Shown in pieces: positions 43,778 through 52,873 of a stretch of DNA of 64,000 nt. The notes below the pieces were generated by a model, which was given only the letters and a program-made list of their open reading frames with translations, did not search any database and was not told the DNA's origin. Origin of the DNA: Rhizobium herbae (GTDB lineage Bacteria; Pseudomonadota; Alphaproteobacteria; Rhizobiales; Rhizobiaceae); the NCBI RefSeq assembly GCF_017873135.1, contig NZ_JAGGJV010000005.1, forward strand, positions 310,001-374,000, written 5' to 3'. Numbering within the stretch: the stretch's first letter is position 1; the number at the start of each line of letters is the position of its first letter. Both the position numbers and the translations under genes were made by a program.

Positions 43778-45054
43778 TTGCGCGGACCCTTGCCGGAGAG
43801 GTCGAGGCTGGTGATGTTGGATTGTTCCCTTGCTTCCGCCTCGCTGATCGCCGTCTGGATATCGAAGCCGCTGCGTTGCAGCGCCTTCTGCACCTCCAGC
43901 GCTTCCAGAAGCTCGGCGGCGGTGATCCGTTCGGCAAAGGGCAGGCTCTGCTCCTGCCGGCGCAGCGCCCCATGGGCGATCGACAGCATGAAGACGAGCA
44001 CAGCGGGCAGAAGGTCGATGGAGATGGCGCCGGCCCAGCTCGGGATGAAATCCGAGGCATAGCGCAGGACGGCGGCGGCAGACGAGAGCGGCACGAAGCG
44101 GCGCTCGCCGACCGGCTCGCGCGTCAGGATCTGGTCGGCGGCTTCCGAGAGCACCTTGGATTGGGCGGCGACCGAGGTGCGGATGGTCTCCATCACCTGG
44201 TCCTGCCGGTTGGCGAGATCGGCCTCGAGCCCGCTTGCGACCGGGGCGATGAAGCCGAGCGACAGGTCCTCCGCCGCGCGCTTCACCGAGGCTGCGATCG
44301 AGGTCTGTTCCAGCGCCGTGATGGTGCCGGTCAGTGCCACGGCTTCGGCGGCGAACTGGTCGGCGCGCGGATCGATGGCGCCGGGGGCGGAGACCAGCCC
44401 GCGCATGGTGGCGAGATGGGCGCGGCCTTCGTCAAACAGCGTGGTGACGCGTTCGCGCGAGGCGGCGATGCCGTTTTCGAGCTCCTTCAGCTGCGCTGCC
44501 ATCTGGCCCAAGAGCTGGACGACGCTGCCCGCACCCGTCGTGCCGGTCAGCGCGCCGCTTTCGCGCTCCTGGTCGGAAAGGCGCTGGAAGCGCTCGGAGG
44601 TGCGCTGGATGTCGGGAAGCAGGCTTTGGGCGGCAAGGGCATTCTGGTGCGCGCGGTCGAGATCGGCGGTGTAATCCTCCACTGTTTCGGCCAGGTGTTG
44701 CTCGAGTGCCGCGGAGCCGGCAAGGGCGGCGGCATTCAGCCAGCTCGCCATGGCGATGATCATCAGGCAGCCGAGCGCCATGATGCCCAGCATCGCCGTG
44801 CGGGCGGCAGCCCCGATGATGTGCGGATAGAACCGCGACATGTAGGTCCAGAACGCATAGATCGCCACCGAGACGGCACAGGAATAGATCAGCGCCGCGA
44901 AGAAGACGGCGGTGGCCGAGCCGTCGAGGATCGAGCGGACCCCGAGATAGGTATAGACGCCCGAGGCCAGCGCCAGAACGGCGAGCGCGAAACGGGTCAT
45001 GGTCTCGACGGCTTCGATCCCGTCCTGCAAGCGATGCGATGCGCCAAGCGCCAT
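43774..45054 (-). CDS. Membrane protein with coiled-coil region, partner of the ClpP-fold protein
   Basis: A 426-residue protein. Hydrophobic helices in the first ~115 residues (ALAVLALASGVYTYLGV, FFAALIYSCAVSVAIYAFWTY, TAMLGIMALGCLMIIAMASW) are followed by a long Ala/Glu/Gln-rich helical region (DLDRAHQNALAAQSLL, MAAQLKELENGIAASRERVT) and another hydrophobic helix near residue 355. No family is recognised. ATGA overlap with the downstream predicted protease suggests a two-protein membrane module, the large protein perhaps positioning the protease. Confidence 0.7.
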   Translation of the reverse strand: MALGASHRLQDGIEAVETMTRFALAVLALASGVYTYLGVRSILDGSATAVFFAALIYSCAVSVAIYAFWTYMSRFYPHIIGAAARTAMLGIMALGCLMIIAMASWLNAAALAGSAALEQHLAETVEDYTADLDRAHQNALAAQSLLPDIQRTSERFQRLSDQERESGALTGTTGAGSVVQLLGQMAAQLKELENGIAASRERVTTLFDEGRAHLATMRGLVSAPGAIDPRADQFAAEAVALTGTITALEQTSIAASVKRAAEDLSLGFIAPVASGLEADLANRQDQVMETIRTSVAAQSKVLSEAADQILTREPVGERRFVPLSSAAAVLRYASDFIPSWAGAISIDLLPAVLVFMLSIAHGALRRQEQSLPFAERITAAELLEALEVQKALQRSGFDIQTAISEAEAREQSNITSLDLSGKGPRK

Positions 45055-45137
45055 GGGGTTTCTCCGGCTGGTTGTGCCTTAACAAACCCTTAAAATACCG
45101 GCGAAATCAAGGCTTGCAGGCCTGCCGCTTCCGTCTC

Positions 45138-45644
45138 TCAGGCGGGCAGGCCCGGCGTGCCCGAACGGCGGTGCATGATAAAGGCCTGAAGACAGATACC
45201 GGCAAGGAAGATCGCTGCCCAGATGGCCGTCGCGGTCTGTACAGGCGGTGAATCCGGGCCGCTGCCGATCGGGCTTGATGGCGGCAGGCGCGACAGGGTC
45301 TCGTTGATACCCGGGATCATCAGCAGGAAGAAGGTGAACGACATCGACAGCGCCTGCAGGTAGCGGTTGAGGCGGCCGAACCACCCGAGTTGGCCGATGA
45401 CGATGGAGAAGACCACCGCCAGCATGGCGATGATGCCGATGGCGTGGCCCGCGTTGAAGCCGCCCGTACTCGAAAGCCCGAAGGAGGTGATCGCCGACAG
45501 GAACAGCGTGATGATGTAGATCCGGCCCGAATTGGATTTCGGCACGATGGCCGCGTATTTCGAAAAGGAATAAAGACCGGCGACGATGGGCGCGACGCTG
45601 ATGATGGTATGGACGATGCCGAGCGTGGACAACGGGTTGGCCAT
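45138..45644 (-). CDS. Conserved hypothetical four-helix membrane protein
   Basis: A 168-residue protein with four predicted membrane helices (VHTIISVAPIVAGLYSF, RIYIITLFLSAITSFGL, AIGIIAMLAVVFSIVIGQL, ATAIWAAIFLAGICLQAFIM). GGGGGAACTTCC precedes the ATG. It loosely resembles DUF2306-like proteins; no function is proposed. It lies 83 bases downstream (in transcription order, ahead) of the coiled-coil gene. Confidence 0.7.
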   Translation of the reverse strand: MANPLSTLGIVHTIISVAPIVAGLYSFSKYAAIVPKSNSGRIYIITLFLSAITSFGLSSTGGFNAGHAIGIIAMLAVVFSIVIGQLGWFGRLNRYLQALSMSFTFFLLMIPGINETLSRLPPSSPIGSGPDSPPVQTATAIWAAIFLAGICLQAFIMHRRSGTPGLPA

Positions 45645-45860
45645 GGAAGTTCCCCCTGATGATGAATGTCGATGCGCAGTAAAAATCAGCCGTTCGCCGT
45701 GTGCCGCTCTCTGGCAGCAATGATGCCGGGCGACCGCGAACCTATAGGATTTTGATATGTTCGCAGTGACAGTGCAATCGAATTCCTATGCCGGTTCGCT
45801 GTAAAAAAAGGGAGCGCGCACGTGGGTGGTACTCCAAAGCTCGAGAAAGGATGATCGAAC

Positions 45861-46532
45861 ATGCCGAACGGTTTTAAGTTCATGTCCACAAAACATGTCG
45901 CCGGTTTTCTCAATGGAAGCGTTAGATTTAGTACGTTGGACTATTTTCGGGGGATCGAAGGACCTGAGTGGATAAGAGACTGTTTGGAAGGCATTACTAA
46001 AGTTGAGATTCCTTCCGTCAAATTTGACTCCCGCGCTCCGGATGCTGCTGAAAAGCGGATGAAGCTCTTCCAACTAGGCGTCATGATTGGATCAGGAGTT
46101 GTGGAGATGACAAACAGCCAATCATACCTCATCGCGCATCACCTACATGTCTTTTGCTTCTCAAAAGAGCCTTTCGAAACTGCTCGCAAAGCGATGTGTG
46201 ACGATGCTCCAGAAGGCTGGAGATATGACGCTTGTGTCGAGATCAGAGATATTCGTGCCTTCTGCGAGGCCATGGAAGACGGGAAAATTAACGGACAGCC
46301 ATTTCGCGAAGCTATCGCTTCCACGCTTGGGTGCCGGGATGTTCGGTATAACAAGGCCACTCTGGCCTTTGATATGGACGAGGAATTCTATGTGGACCCA
46401 TTTCAAAAGCCCGCTCATTTCGCATGTCAACAGGAAATCCGGTTTGTAATTCAACCCAGGGCAATCCTGCCCCCGAATATGTACGTTGAGTTTGATGTGC
46501 CAGACGGGTTGCTCAAACAGTTAGAGATCTAA
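45861..46532 (+). CDS. Unrecognised accessory protein
   Basis: A 223-residue soluble protein that starts FKFMSTKHVAGFLNGSVRFS and contains AHHLHVFCFSKEPFETA. The general sense (a sequence that reads like the DUF2971-type start, a Cys/Phe-rich middle strand, and FACQQEIRFVIQP) is of small accessory proteins often found in defence islands, but I cannot name a family. GAAAGGATGATCGAAC precedes the ATG. The gene and the following broken gene are clearly lower in GC than their surroundings, suggesting transfer. Confidence 0.7.
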   Translation: MPNGFKFMSTKHVAGFLNGSVRFSTLDYFRGIEGPEWIRDCLEGITKVEIPSVKFDSRAPDAAEKRMKLFQLGVMIGSGVVEMTNSQSYLIAHHLHVFCFSKEPFETARKAMCDDAPEGWRYDACVEIRDIRAFCEAMEDGKINGQPFREAIASTLGCRDVRYNKATLAFDMDEEFYVDPFQKPAHFACQQEIRFVIQPRAILPPNMYVEFDVPDGLLKQLEI

Positions 46533-46564
46533 GAGGCCATTGCATATGAAGCGAGGGTGATGGG

Positions 46565-47022
46565 ATGAATTTGGGTGGGGAATTGAGGAGGTCGAAACGA
46601 TCAATGTCCGCGTTTAGAATTATCGCAGCGTTTCTCCTATCCCCTATTGCTTCGGCAATGATATTGGCAAATGGGGGTTCATTCAGTCCGAATCCGGTCA
46701 ATCAGACTGGTCATATTTCCGCAAATTAGAATGGACCTTGCTGGGTGGATACCTTGCTTCAGTCGTACTTGTGCTTCCCCTCTTTGTCATTTTTCGGAAA
46801 AGAGTAGCGCGAAGCTTAAGTTTTTCCAGTTTATCGGGAGGGCTGGTTGCCACTTCGCCTTGGATTCTGGCGATGATTTTCGCGAAAGATGGGCGTTTTA
46901 CTGGACAAGATGGAATTAATCTCGCTTGGGCAGTGCTGCAATATTTTCTCGCGGGCACTACCGGCGGTGCGGTATTCTGGTCTGTCGGTTACTTTCAGTT
47001 CAGCCGACCGCGTCAAACTTGA
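46565..47022 (+). pseudogene. Membrane protein gene with a frameshift at a GGGGG tract
   Basis: The first frame gives a start with one membrane helix (FRIIAAFLLSPIASAMIL) and stops at 46728. The neighbouring frame, which is open across the junction, continues with QSDWSYFRKLEWTLLGGYLA, VVLVLPLFVIFRK, more helices and a stop at 47022. Joined, they make one three- to four-helix protein of about 150 residues. The switch is equivalent to one missing base around the five-G run at 46673-46677. It may be a real pseudogene, a phase-variable gene or a sequencing error. It follows the accessory gene by 32 bases. Confidence 0.6.
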
Positions 47023-47134
47023 TAGGATTGATATCGGGCCGGGGTGACGGGGTACGAGATGATGAACTCCTGCTCTCCATTGCAATAGAGCGTGGACAAC
47101 GCCGCCCCCACCACCCGCCCTGCTAGTCCCGTCC

Positions 47135-47252
47135 TCAGACCAGCGACAACCTATCGAGCGCCGCCTTCACCCTGTGCCGCTCGCTCTACGCCAACGGCAG
47201 GATCGGGCGCGGCGGCTCGAAGGGGCTAAGCTCAAGCAGGTTGGCGACGGCG
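47135..47252 (-). pseudogene. Duplicated 3' end of the dapA-family gene (remnant)
   Basis: These 118 bases match 48151-48268, the last 39 codons of the downstream dapA-family gene, at 107 positions by direct comparison. The match begins exactly at the stop codon. No start or remaining body is present, so it is a truncated copy. Together with the intact end it brackets the acetyltransferase gene as a direct repeat. The rest of the gene-free stretch 47023-47379 shows nothing else I can support. Confidence 0.8.
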
Positions 47253-47379
47253 CGGCCGCGGCTGTCATTGGCTTGGCTTCCGACAGGCCTGTCCTCATTT
47301 AATGGACCGGTGATGGGGCCGCTATCTGTCCGGACCGGCCACAAACATGCTGCTGCAAGAAACGGCGATCATCTGGTTC

Positions 47380-48012
47380 TCAAGCCATCTTCAGGGCAGC
47401 AAGGTCGCCGGTTTCAAGGAAGGCCAGGTTTGTTTCGATTTTTTCCACTGGCCAATCCCACCAGGCAATATCGAGAAGCGCGCTGATGATCTCGGGGGAA
47501 TAACGCATCCGAATGACCGTGGCCGGGTTCCCTCCAACGACTGCGTAAGGTGGAACGTCACGAGCAACGACCGACGCAGCAGCGACGATCGCGCCTGCAC
47601 CGATTTGCACACCCGGCATGATCGCTGCGTCATGGCCAATCCATACGTCGTGCCCGACCACCGTATCTTTCACGGGCAGGTCTTTGTAGCCGAAGGTCTC
47701 GGGTTTGAAGATGCGGAATGGATAGGTTGTGAAGCCCGTCATCGGATGATTGGCTGAACTTGTGATAAAATAACTTCCCCGAGCAATTTGGACGAACTTG
47801 CCGATGACCAGCCGCTCGCGGACGCTATGCCCTAGATAGGGTGCGAGTATTTCCGCAGTGTCTTCTGGCTTCCCGCAGTGCGTGAAATAGCTGTATTCGC
47901 CGATCTCCATGCGCGGATGGCTGATAACGTTCTTCAGGTAGACGGTATCGCGATAAAGCGTTCCGTCCGGCAGAGTGATTGGGTGAGTTGCAGTCGCGTC
48001 GAGAAGAGGCAT
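47380..48012 (-). CDS. CatB-related O-acetyltransferase (xenobiotic acetyltransferase type)
   Basis: A 210-residue left-handed beta-helix enzyme of the hexapeptide family. The core has [20 protein letters not shown] and [20 protein letters not shown], then [11 protein letters not shown], which is the CatB/Vat-type signature; an extended loop ([15 protein letters not shown]) precedes it with the likely catalytic His. Such enzymes acetylate chloramphenicol, streptogramins or other hydroxyl acceptors, but many members have unknown substrates. The ATG at 48012 was chosen over a TTG at 48015. It lies between two copies of a dapA-family 3' end, which marks it as inserted or duplicated. Confidence 0.85.
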   Translation of the reverse strand: MPLLDATATHPITLPDGTLYRDTVYLKNVISHPRMEIGEYSYFTHCGKPEDTAEILAPYLGHSVRERLVIGKFVQIARGSYFITSSANHPMTGFTTYPFRIFKPETFGYKDLPVKDTVVGHDVWIGHDAAIMPGVQIGAGAIVAAASVVARDVPPYAVVGGNPATVIRMRYSPEIISALLDIAWWDWPVEKIETNLAFLETGDLAALKMA

Positions 48013-48150
48013 CAAAACTACCGTTCAGAACAAAGCCAGCGCCGTTGGACGACCAATGCTAGTCCCCAAGAGGGAGGGAAACCATCGCGCCACCGAGATG
48101 CTTTCATGAATAGTTTGAATGCGATGCGCTCAACACTTTTTGTACCGGCA

Positions 48151-49041
48151 TCAGACCAGCGACAACCTATCAAGCGCCGCCTTCACCCTGTGCCGCTCGC
48201 TCCCCGCCAGCGGCTGGATCGGACGTGGCGGGTCGAAGCGGCTGAGCTCAAGCAGGTTGGCCACGGCGTGAACCACGCGATAACTGCTCAATTCGCGAAA
48301 CAGCGTCCAGAACGGTTCGAAGAGCGCATTGATGCGCTCGACCTCGGCGCGGTCGCCGGCTTGCGCCGCCCGCATCAGCTTGACCGACGGCTCCGGCAGA
48401 ATGCCGGCGATGACGCTGTACCAGCCAACGCCGCCGGCGAGGATGGCGTCCGTCACCAGCCAGTCGCCGCTGTAGCCGATGGCGAAACCGGCGGGAACGG
48501 CAGCCGCCGTCGCCTGATGGGCCGCAGCGATATCGGCGGCGGGCAAAGCCGGGTTTTTCACCGCGACAATCGATGGAATGGCGGCAAGGCGCGTCAAGAG
48601 CGCATTGCCGATGGAAAAATGCGTCGTGCCCGGATTGTTGTAGACGCAGAGCGGAAGCTGCGTGGCTGCCGCGACGGCGGAAAAATGCGCGAACACTTCA
48701 TCGTCCGAAAGCGGCGTGTAGGAGACCGGGGCCAGCAGGAGCCCCTGCGCGCCGGCATCCCGTGCATCCTGCGCAAGGGCCACCGCCTCGTCGGTGCGCA
48801 GCGCGCCGACGCCGACAATCACGGGCGTGCGTCCACCGAGGCAATCGGCGGCGGCCTCGATCGCGCGGCGTTTCTCGCTGCGGCTGAGATACATATAGGA
48901 ACCGGTGCTGCCAAGCAGGCCGATGGAATCGGCACCGGCCGTGTCGATGCGCTTCAGAAGGGCTCTCAGTGCATCCGTATCGACGCGGCCATGCGCGTCG
49001 GCGGGCGTGATCGGGAAGGCGGACAGGCCATGGAACAGCAT
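48151..49041 (-). CDS. Dihydrodipicolinate synthase family protein
   Basis: A 296-residue class I aldolase-fold lyase or synthase. The active-site Tyr/Thr loop is LLGSTGSYMYLSRSE, the second Tyr is in LCVYNNPGTTH, and the Schiff-base Lys is in SIVAVKNPALP, all in the expected order. The family includes DapA, NanA and KdgD; sequence around GSTGSYMYLSR suggests it is not the housekeeping DapA. Its last 118 bases occur again at 47135-47252. Confidence 0.88.
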   Translation of the reverse strand: MLFHGLSAFPITPADAHGRVDTDALRALLKRIDTAGADSIGLLGSTGSYMYLSRSEKRRAIEAAADCLGGRTPVIVGVGALRTDEAVALAQDARDAGAQGLLLAPVSYTPLSDDEVFAHFSAVAAATQLPLCVYNNPGTTHFSIGNALLTRLAAIPSIVAVKNPALPAADIAAAHQATAAAVPAGFAIGYSGDWLVTDAILAGGVGWYSVIAGILPEPSVKLMRAAQAGDRAEVERINALFEPFWTLFRELSSYRVVHAVANLLELSRFDPPRPIQPLAGSERHRVKAALDRLSLV

Positions 49042-49143
49042 ATCGGGTCTCGGCTTTCAAGGCGGGTATTGATCCCTCAAGCTGTGACCGCTTGACCGCC
49101 GAAGGTCAACGCCGGGATTGTCCCAGTGTCATTTTAAAGGGTA

Positions 49144-49473
49144 TCATTTTGCCGGTGCGTTCAGCATCTCGTCCGTCAGCTCGCCGCCCAGCTCTATCGT
49201 CTTCGTCTGCTTGTTGTAGACGCAGATCTGGCTGATCCTGCCATCGGCACCCTTCGGTTTGCCGCTGACGATCGCCAGGCCAAAACTTTCCGAGCCGAAC
49301 GGATCGACCGCGGCCTGCGGCGTTTCGATCGATCCGGCCGCAGCCTCCAGGCATTTGGCCGAGACGTCGGCGCGCATGGCCTCCCAGGCGTCGTCGGAGG
49401 AGGCGAAGGCGCCCGCAGGCAGCAGTCCGGCGGCGAAAAGGGCGAGCAAGGCGGTGCGGTTGCGAAAAGACAT
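49144..49473 (-). CDS. Small hypothetical exported protein
   Basis: A 109-residue protein with a signal peptide (TALLALFAAGLLPAGAFASS). The mature part has a Cys in VSAKCLEAAAG and a second in ISQICVYNKQTK that may form a disulfide. I recognise no family. AGGGAAATCAG precedes the ATG. It is adjacent to, and divergent from, the SOD gene. Confidence 0.65.
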   Translation of the reverse strand: MSFRNRTALLALFAAGLLPAGAFASSDDAWEAMRADVSAKCLEAAAGSIETPQAAVDPFGSESFGLAIVSGKPKGADGRISQICVYNKQTKTIELGGELTDEMLNAPAK

Positions 49474-49720
49474 CTGATTTCCCTGGCATTATTGCGGGTC
49501 GTCACAATCGGCGACCCTGCCGAAGGATCATGTCCATTCTGTGCCTGCGGCGGTGATGGAACATTCCGGCGCTGAAAGTATTTTCCAAGCCTGTAGCGAA
49601 ATTTGGCATGGCGGCGGTTGCCTGTTGGAACTGTGGTCCCTATGTTCCGCCTCATAGATTTCCTTCATGAATTGCAACCCGGCTTTCATGAAATCCACAC
49701 CACGAAGAGGAGATACCACC

Positions 49721-50320
49721 ATGGCTTTCGAATTGCCGAACCTGCCTTACGACTACGACGCGCTTGCGCCCTACATGTCGCGCGAAACGCTCGAGTATCA
49801 TCACGACAAGCATCACCTGGCTTACGTGACCAACGGCAACAAGCTGGCCGAGGAAGCCGGTCTCTCCGCCCTGTCGCTGGAAGAGGTCGTCAAGAAGTCC
49901 TACGGCACCAACCAGCCGCTGTTCAACAATGCCGGCCAGCACTACAACCACCTGCATTTCTGGAAGTGGCTGAAGAAGGGCGGCGGCGGTACACAGCTTC
50001 CGGCCAAGCTCGACGCTGCCATCAAGTCCGATCTCGGCGGCTACGACAAGTTCCGCGCCGATTTCATCGCTGCCGGCACCACGCAGTTCGGCTCCGGCTG
50101 GGCCTGGCTCTCGGTCAAGGGCGGCAAGCTTGAAATCTCCAAGACCCCGAACGGCGAGAACCCGCTGGTCCATGGCGCATCGCCGATCCTCGGCGTCGAC
50201 GTCTGGGAACATTCCTACTACATCGACTACCGCAACGCCCGTCCGAAGTACCTCGAAGCCTTCGTCGACAGCCTGATTAACTGGGATTACGTGCTCGAGC
50301 TTTACGAAGCCGCTGCATAA
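49721..50320 (+). CDS. sodB: Superoxide dismutase, Fe/Mn family
   Basis: A 199-residue enzyme that dismutates superoxide. Metal ligands are visible: His in LEYHHDKHH, His in NAGQHYNHLHFW, then Asp and His in GVDVWEHSYYIDY. The GGGTQLP-type and GSGWAWL signatures fit bacterial SodB/SodA; rhizobial enzymes can use Fe or Mn, so the metal is not fixed here. AAGAGGAGATACC precedes the ATG. A terminator follows at once, so it is monocistronic. No signal peptide, hence cytoplasmic. Confidence 0.93.
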   Translation: MAFELPNLPYDYDALAPYMSRETLEYHHDKHHLAYVTNGNKLAEEAGLSALSLEEVVKKSYGTNQPLFNNAGQHYNHLHFWKWLKKGGGGTQLPAKLDAAIKSDLGGYDKFRADFIAAGTTQFGSGWAWLSVKGGKLEISKTPNGENPLVHGASPILGVDVWEHSYYIDYRNARPKYLEAFVDSLINWDYVLELYEAAA

Positions 50321-50377
50321 ATCCCGGAAAACAAGCCAGAGCGTGTCCCGCACAGGGATAGCCTTTGGATCCAATGC

Positions 50378-50411
50378 AAAAGCCGCCTGCGACCTGTCGC
50401 CGGCGGCTTTT
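50378..50411 (+). terminator. Intrinsic terminator of the SOD gene
   Basis: AAAAGCCGCC and GGCGGCTTTT form a perfect 10-bp outer stem, with extra pairing inside (GCGAC and GTCGC). It lies 57 bases after the SOD stop. Confidence 0.8.
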
Positions 50412-50518
50412 GTCGTTCAGGGCTCTGCCGTCTGCCTCCGCGGCAACGGGTTGAAACGATAACCCCCGGGCCGGAGCCCGAGGGGTTCTGTGATGTCTTG
50501 CGATGTGGTCGGCGCGGA

Positions 50519-52435
50519 TCAGAATTCGGTCCATTCATCCGGCTTGACGGCGGCGTTGCCGTGGCTCGCATAGGCCTGCCGGGCGGGCGCTGCCGACGGA
50601 GCGGCCATGCTGCGGGCCGTCTTGCGCAGTGCTGCGACCGGATTGGACCGGATGTCGCCCAGCTTGAACTGGCCGACCAGTTCGCGCAGCTTGGCGGCTT
50701 CCATGGCCAGCGAGGAGGACGCGGCCGTCGATTGCTCGACCATCGCGGCGTTCTGCTGGGTCGTCTGGTCCATCTGGTTGACGGCGGTGTTGACCTCGGC
50801 CAGCCCCACCGACTGTTCCTTGGCGGAGACGGCGATGGAGTCCATGTGCCTGTTGATCTGTGCGATGTAGTCGCCGATCGTCTTCAGCGCCACGCCGGTG
50901 TCGCGCACCAGCTTGACGCCGCTTTCGACTTCCGTCGTCGAGTTGCGGATCAGCCCCTTGATCTCCTTGGCGGCCGTCGCCGATCGTTGGGCAAGTTCGC
51001 GCACTTCCTGTGCGACAACGGCAAAGCCCTTGCCGGCGTCGCCCGCCCGTGCCGCCTCGACGCCTGCGTTCAGCGCCAGAAGGTTGGTCTGGAAGGCGAT
51101 TTCGTCGATCACGCCGATGATGTTGGAGATCTGCTGCGAGCTCTCCTCGATCCGGCGCATGGCCTCTTCCGCGTGGGAAACCACCTCGACGGACTGGGCG
51201 GCATTCTCGTTTGCCTGAACGGCGACGGTGCGGGCATCCTCGGTGCGCTTGGAGGAGTTGCCGACATTGACGGTGATCTGGTCAAGTGCTGCGGCTGTTT
51301 CTTCGAGCGCAGCCGCCTGCTGTTCCGTGCGCTTGGACAGGTCCTGTGCACCATCGGCGATTTCGCGTGTGCCGTTGTCCATACTGTTGACGGTCTCGAG
51401 CACGGCGCCGATTGTTACGCCCAGCTGCTTCAGGGATGCGTTGAAGTCGTTGCGCAGGGTTTCGTATTCCGCGGCGAAGGTCTCATTCAGCTGGAAGGAG
51501 ATGTCGCCGGCTGCAAGGCGTTTCAGGCCTTCACCCAGCGTCGTCGTGGCAAAGCGCAGTTGCTCGGCCTCTTTTTCGGCGCGCTGCTGTGCGGCGGCGC
51601 GGGTGGCTTCGGTCTCGCCGCGGGCAAGGGCGGCCTGCTCTTCGAGCTTGCGATTGTTCAGGGCGTTCTGGCGGAACACTTCGACGGCGGCGGCCATCGA
51701 ACCCACCTCGTCGGCGCGGCCGGCAAAGGGGATCTCGCTTGCCGTATCGCCGTCGGACAGGCGCTTCATCGAAGCCGTGATGCGGGTGATCGGATTGGCG
51801 ACACCGGCAACTGCGAAGAAGGCGGACGCGACGGCAATCGCCACGGAACAGCTGACCAGCGCAATCATGACCGACAGTATGGTGCTGTAGGTGGTCTCGC
51901 TTTCGACCACATAGCCCTGCGCCTGGCCGACGATGAAGGCAACCAGTTCGTCGACCTTGGCATTGACAAGATCGGTCTGCGCCCGCATGTCGCCCTTGAA
52001 GAGCGCGATCGCCTCCGGCGTCTGGCCGGCGGCATGCATTTGCTGCAACTGAGTGCCCATCTTGTCGTAGTCGGCAACTGCGGTCTTGACGGTGCCGATC
52101 AGTGTTCGGCCCTGCTCGGTGCGCACCCGGCTTTCGTAGGTGGTGATCGCCTTTTCCAGTTCGGCTTTCCGATCGGAGATGAATTTGGTCTCTTCGGCCA
52201 TTTCCTGCGGGGTTACCGCGAGCAGTTCCTTGGAATAGCCCAGGCGGACAAGGTTGAAGCTGCCCTTGATCTCGCGCGCGGTTACCATCCGCTCCATCCA
52301 GTACGTGCCGATCTCGGCCGTATTCGCGCTCAGCTTGCCCATGCCGGAAATTGACACGAGGGATAATGTCGCAATCGACGCCGCCAGAAGGCCGACGACG
52401 GCAATGAGGGCCAGTTTTATGCTTGGTCGTTTCAT
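50519..52435 (-). CDS. Methyl-accepting chemotaxis protein
   Basis: A 638-residue membrane chemoreceptor. An N-terminal helix ([20 protein letters not shown]) and a second near residue 190 ([20 protein letters not shown]) enclose a periplasmic four-helix-bundle-type sensor. A HAMP domain follows ([17 protein letters not shown]). The signalling hairpin is clear ([20 protein letters not shown]). The last residues, EWTEF, fit the xWxxF pentapeptide that tethers CheR/CheB. The ATG follows CGGAGATATTCA. The ligand is unknown. Confidence 0.93.
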   Translation of the reverse strand: MKRPSIKLALIAVVGLLAASIATLSLVSISGMGKLSANTAEIGTYWMERMVTAREIKGSFNLVRLGYSKELLAVTPQEMAEETKFISDRKAELEKAITTYESRVRTEQGRTLIGTVKTAVADYDKMGTQLQQMHAAGQTPEAIALFKGDMRAQTDLVNAKVDELVAFIVGQAQGYVVESETTYSTILSVMIALVSCSVAIAVASAFFAVAGVANPITRITASMKRLSDGDTASEIPFAGRADEVGSMAAAVEVFRQNALNNRKLEEQAALARGETEATRAAAQQRAEKEAEQLRFATTTLGEGLKRLAAGDISFQLNETFAAEYETLRNDFNASLKQLGVTIGAVLETVNSMDNGTREIADGAQDLSKRTEQQAAALEETAAALDQITVNVGNSSKRTEDARTVAVQANENAAQSVEVVSHAEEAMRRIEESSQQISNIIGVIDEIAFQTNLLALNAGVEAARAGDAGKGFAVVAQEVRELAQRSATAAKEIKGLIRNSTTEVESGVKLVRDTGVALKTIGDYIAQINRHMDSIAVSAKEQSVGLAEVNTAVNQMDQTTQQNAAMVEQSTAASSSLAMEAAKLRELVGQFKLGDIRSNPVAALRKTARSMAAPSAAPARQAYASHGNAAVKPDEWTEF

Positions 52436-52873
52436 TGAATATCTCCGATCAGGCCGTTCCAGGCGGACGGTCTTTTGCCAATATGCATTTTTGGGGATCA
52501 AGCCTGACAAGAAGCCGGGAGGACATGACTTGCCAAGGCGCGGGAACATTCATGTTCGCTCAACGAATACTGTCGGTTCTGTTAAAATTTAGATAAACAT
52601 GTATTGATAAATTAGAGAAATTGACTTTGTGGCGCCTGACGGCTCACGCTGCCATCCTCATACTCCGCCATCCCAATGCCGGTGACAGCGGTACATCCCG
52701 TCCAAGTTTTTGGACCGGAAAAGACTTGTGATCCGAAAGGCGTCGGATCACTGGATGCCCGTCGCAAGGGCGAGCATGACGGAGAGGGATGCTTTGACAC
52801 CGCTCGCAACACTTCAACGGATCTGGCAGCAATCTGAACTTCGCGAGGTCCCTGGCTTTTTATGTCGTCTCTG
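52436..52873. other. 438-base gene-free stretch with two hairpins, possible rhizobial intergenic repeat
   Basis: No convincing gene. Two perfect small hairpins occur: GTCCAA-4-TTGGAC at 52700-52715 and GTGATCCG-8-CGGATCAC at 52728-52751. The wording around the second (ATCACTGGATGCCCG) resembles repeats I associate with rhizobial intergenic regions, but I cannot confirm copies elsewhere. Confidence 0.4.

Noticed and set aside
46565-47022. Two separate genuine small genes in this stretch
   Set aside because: The adjoining frame is open across the junction, the pieces make one continuous membrane protein and the switch lies at a homopolymer, so one broken gene is the simpler view.
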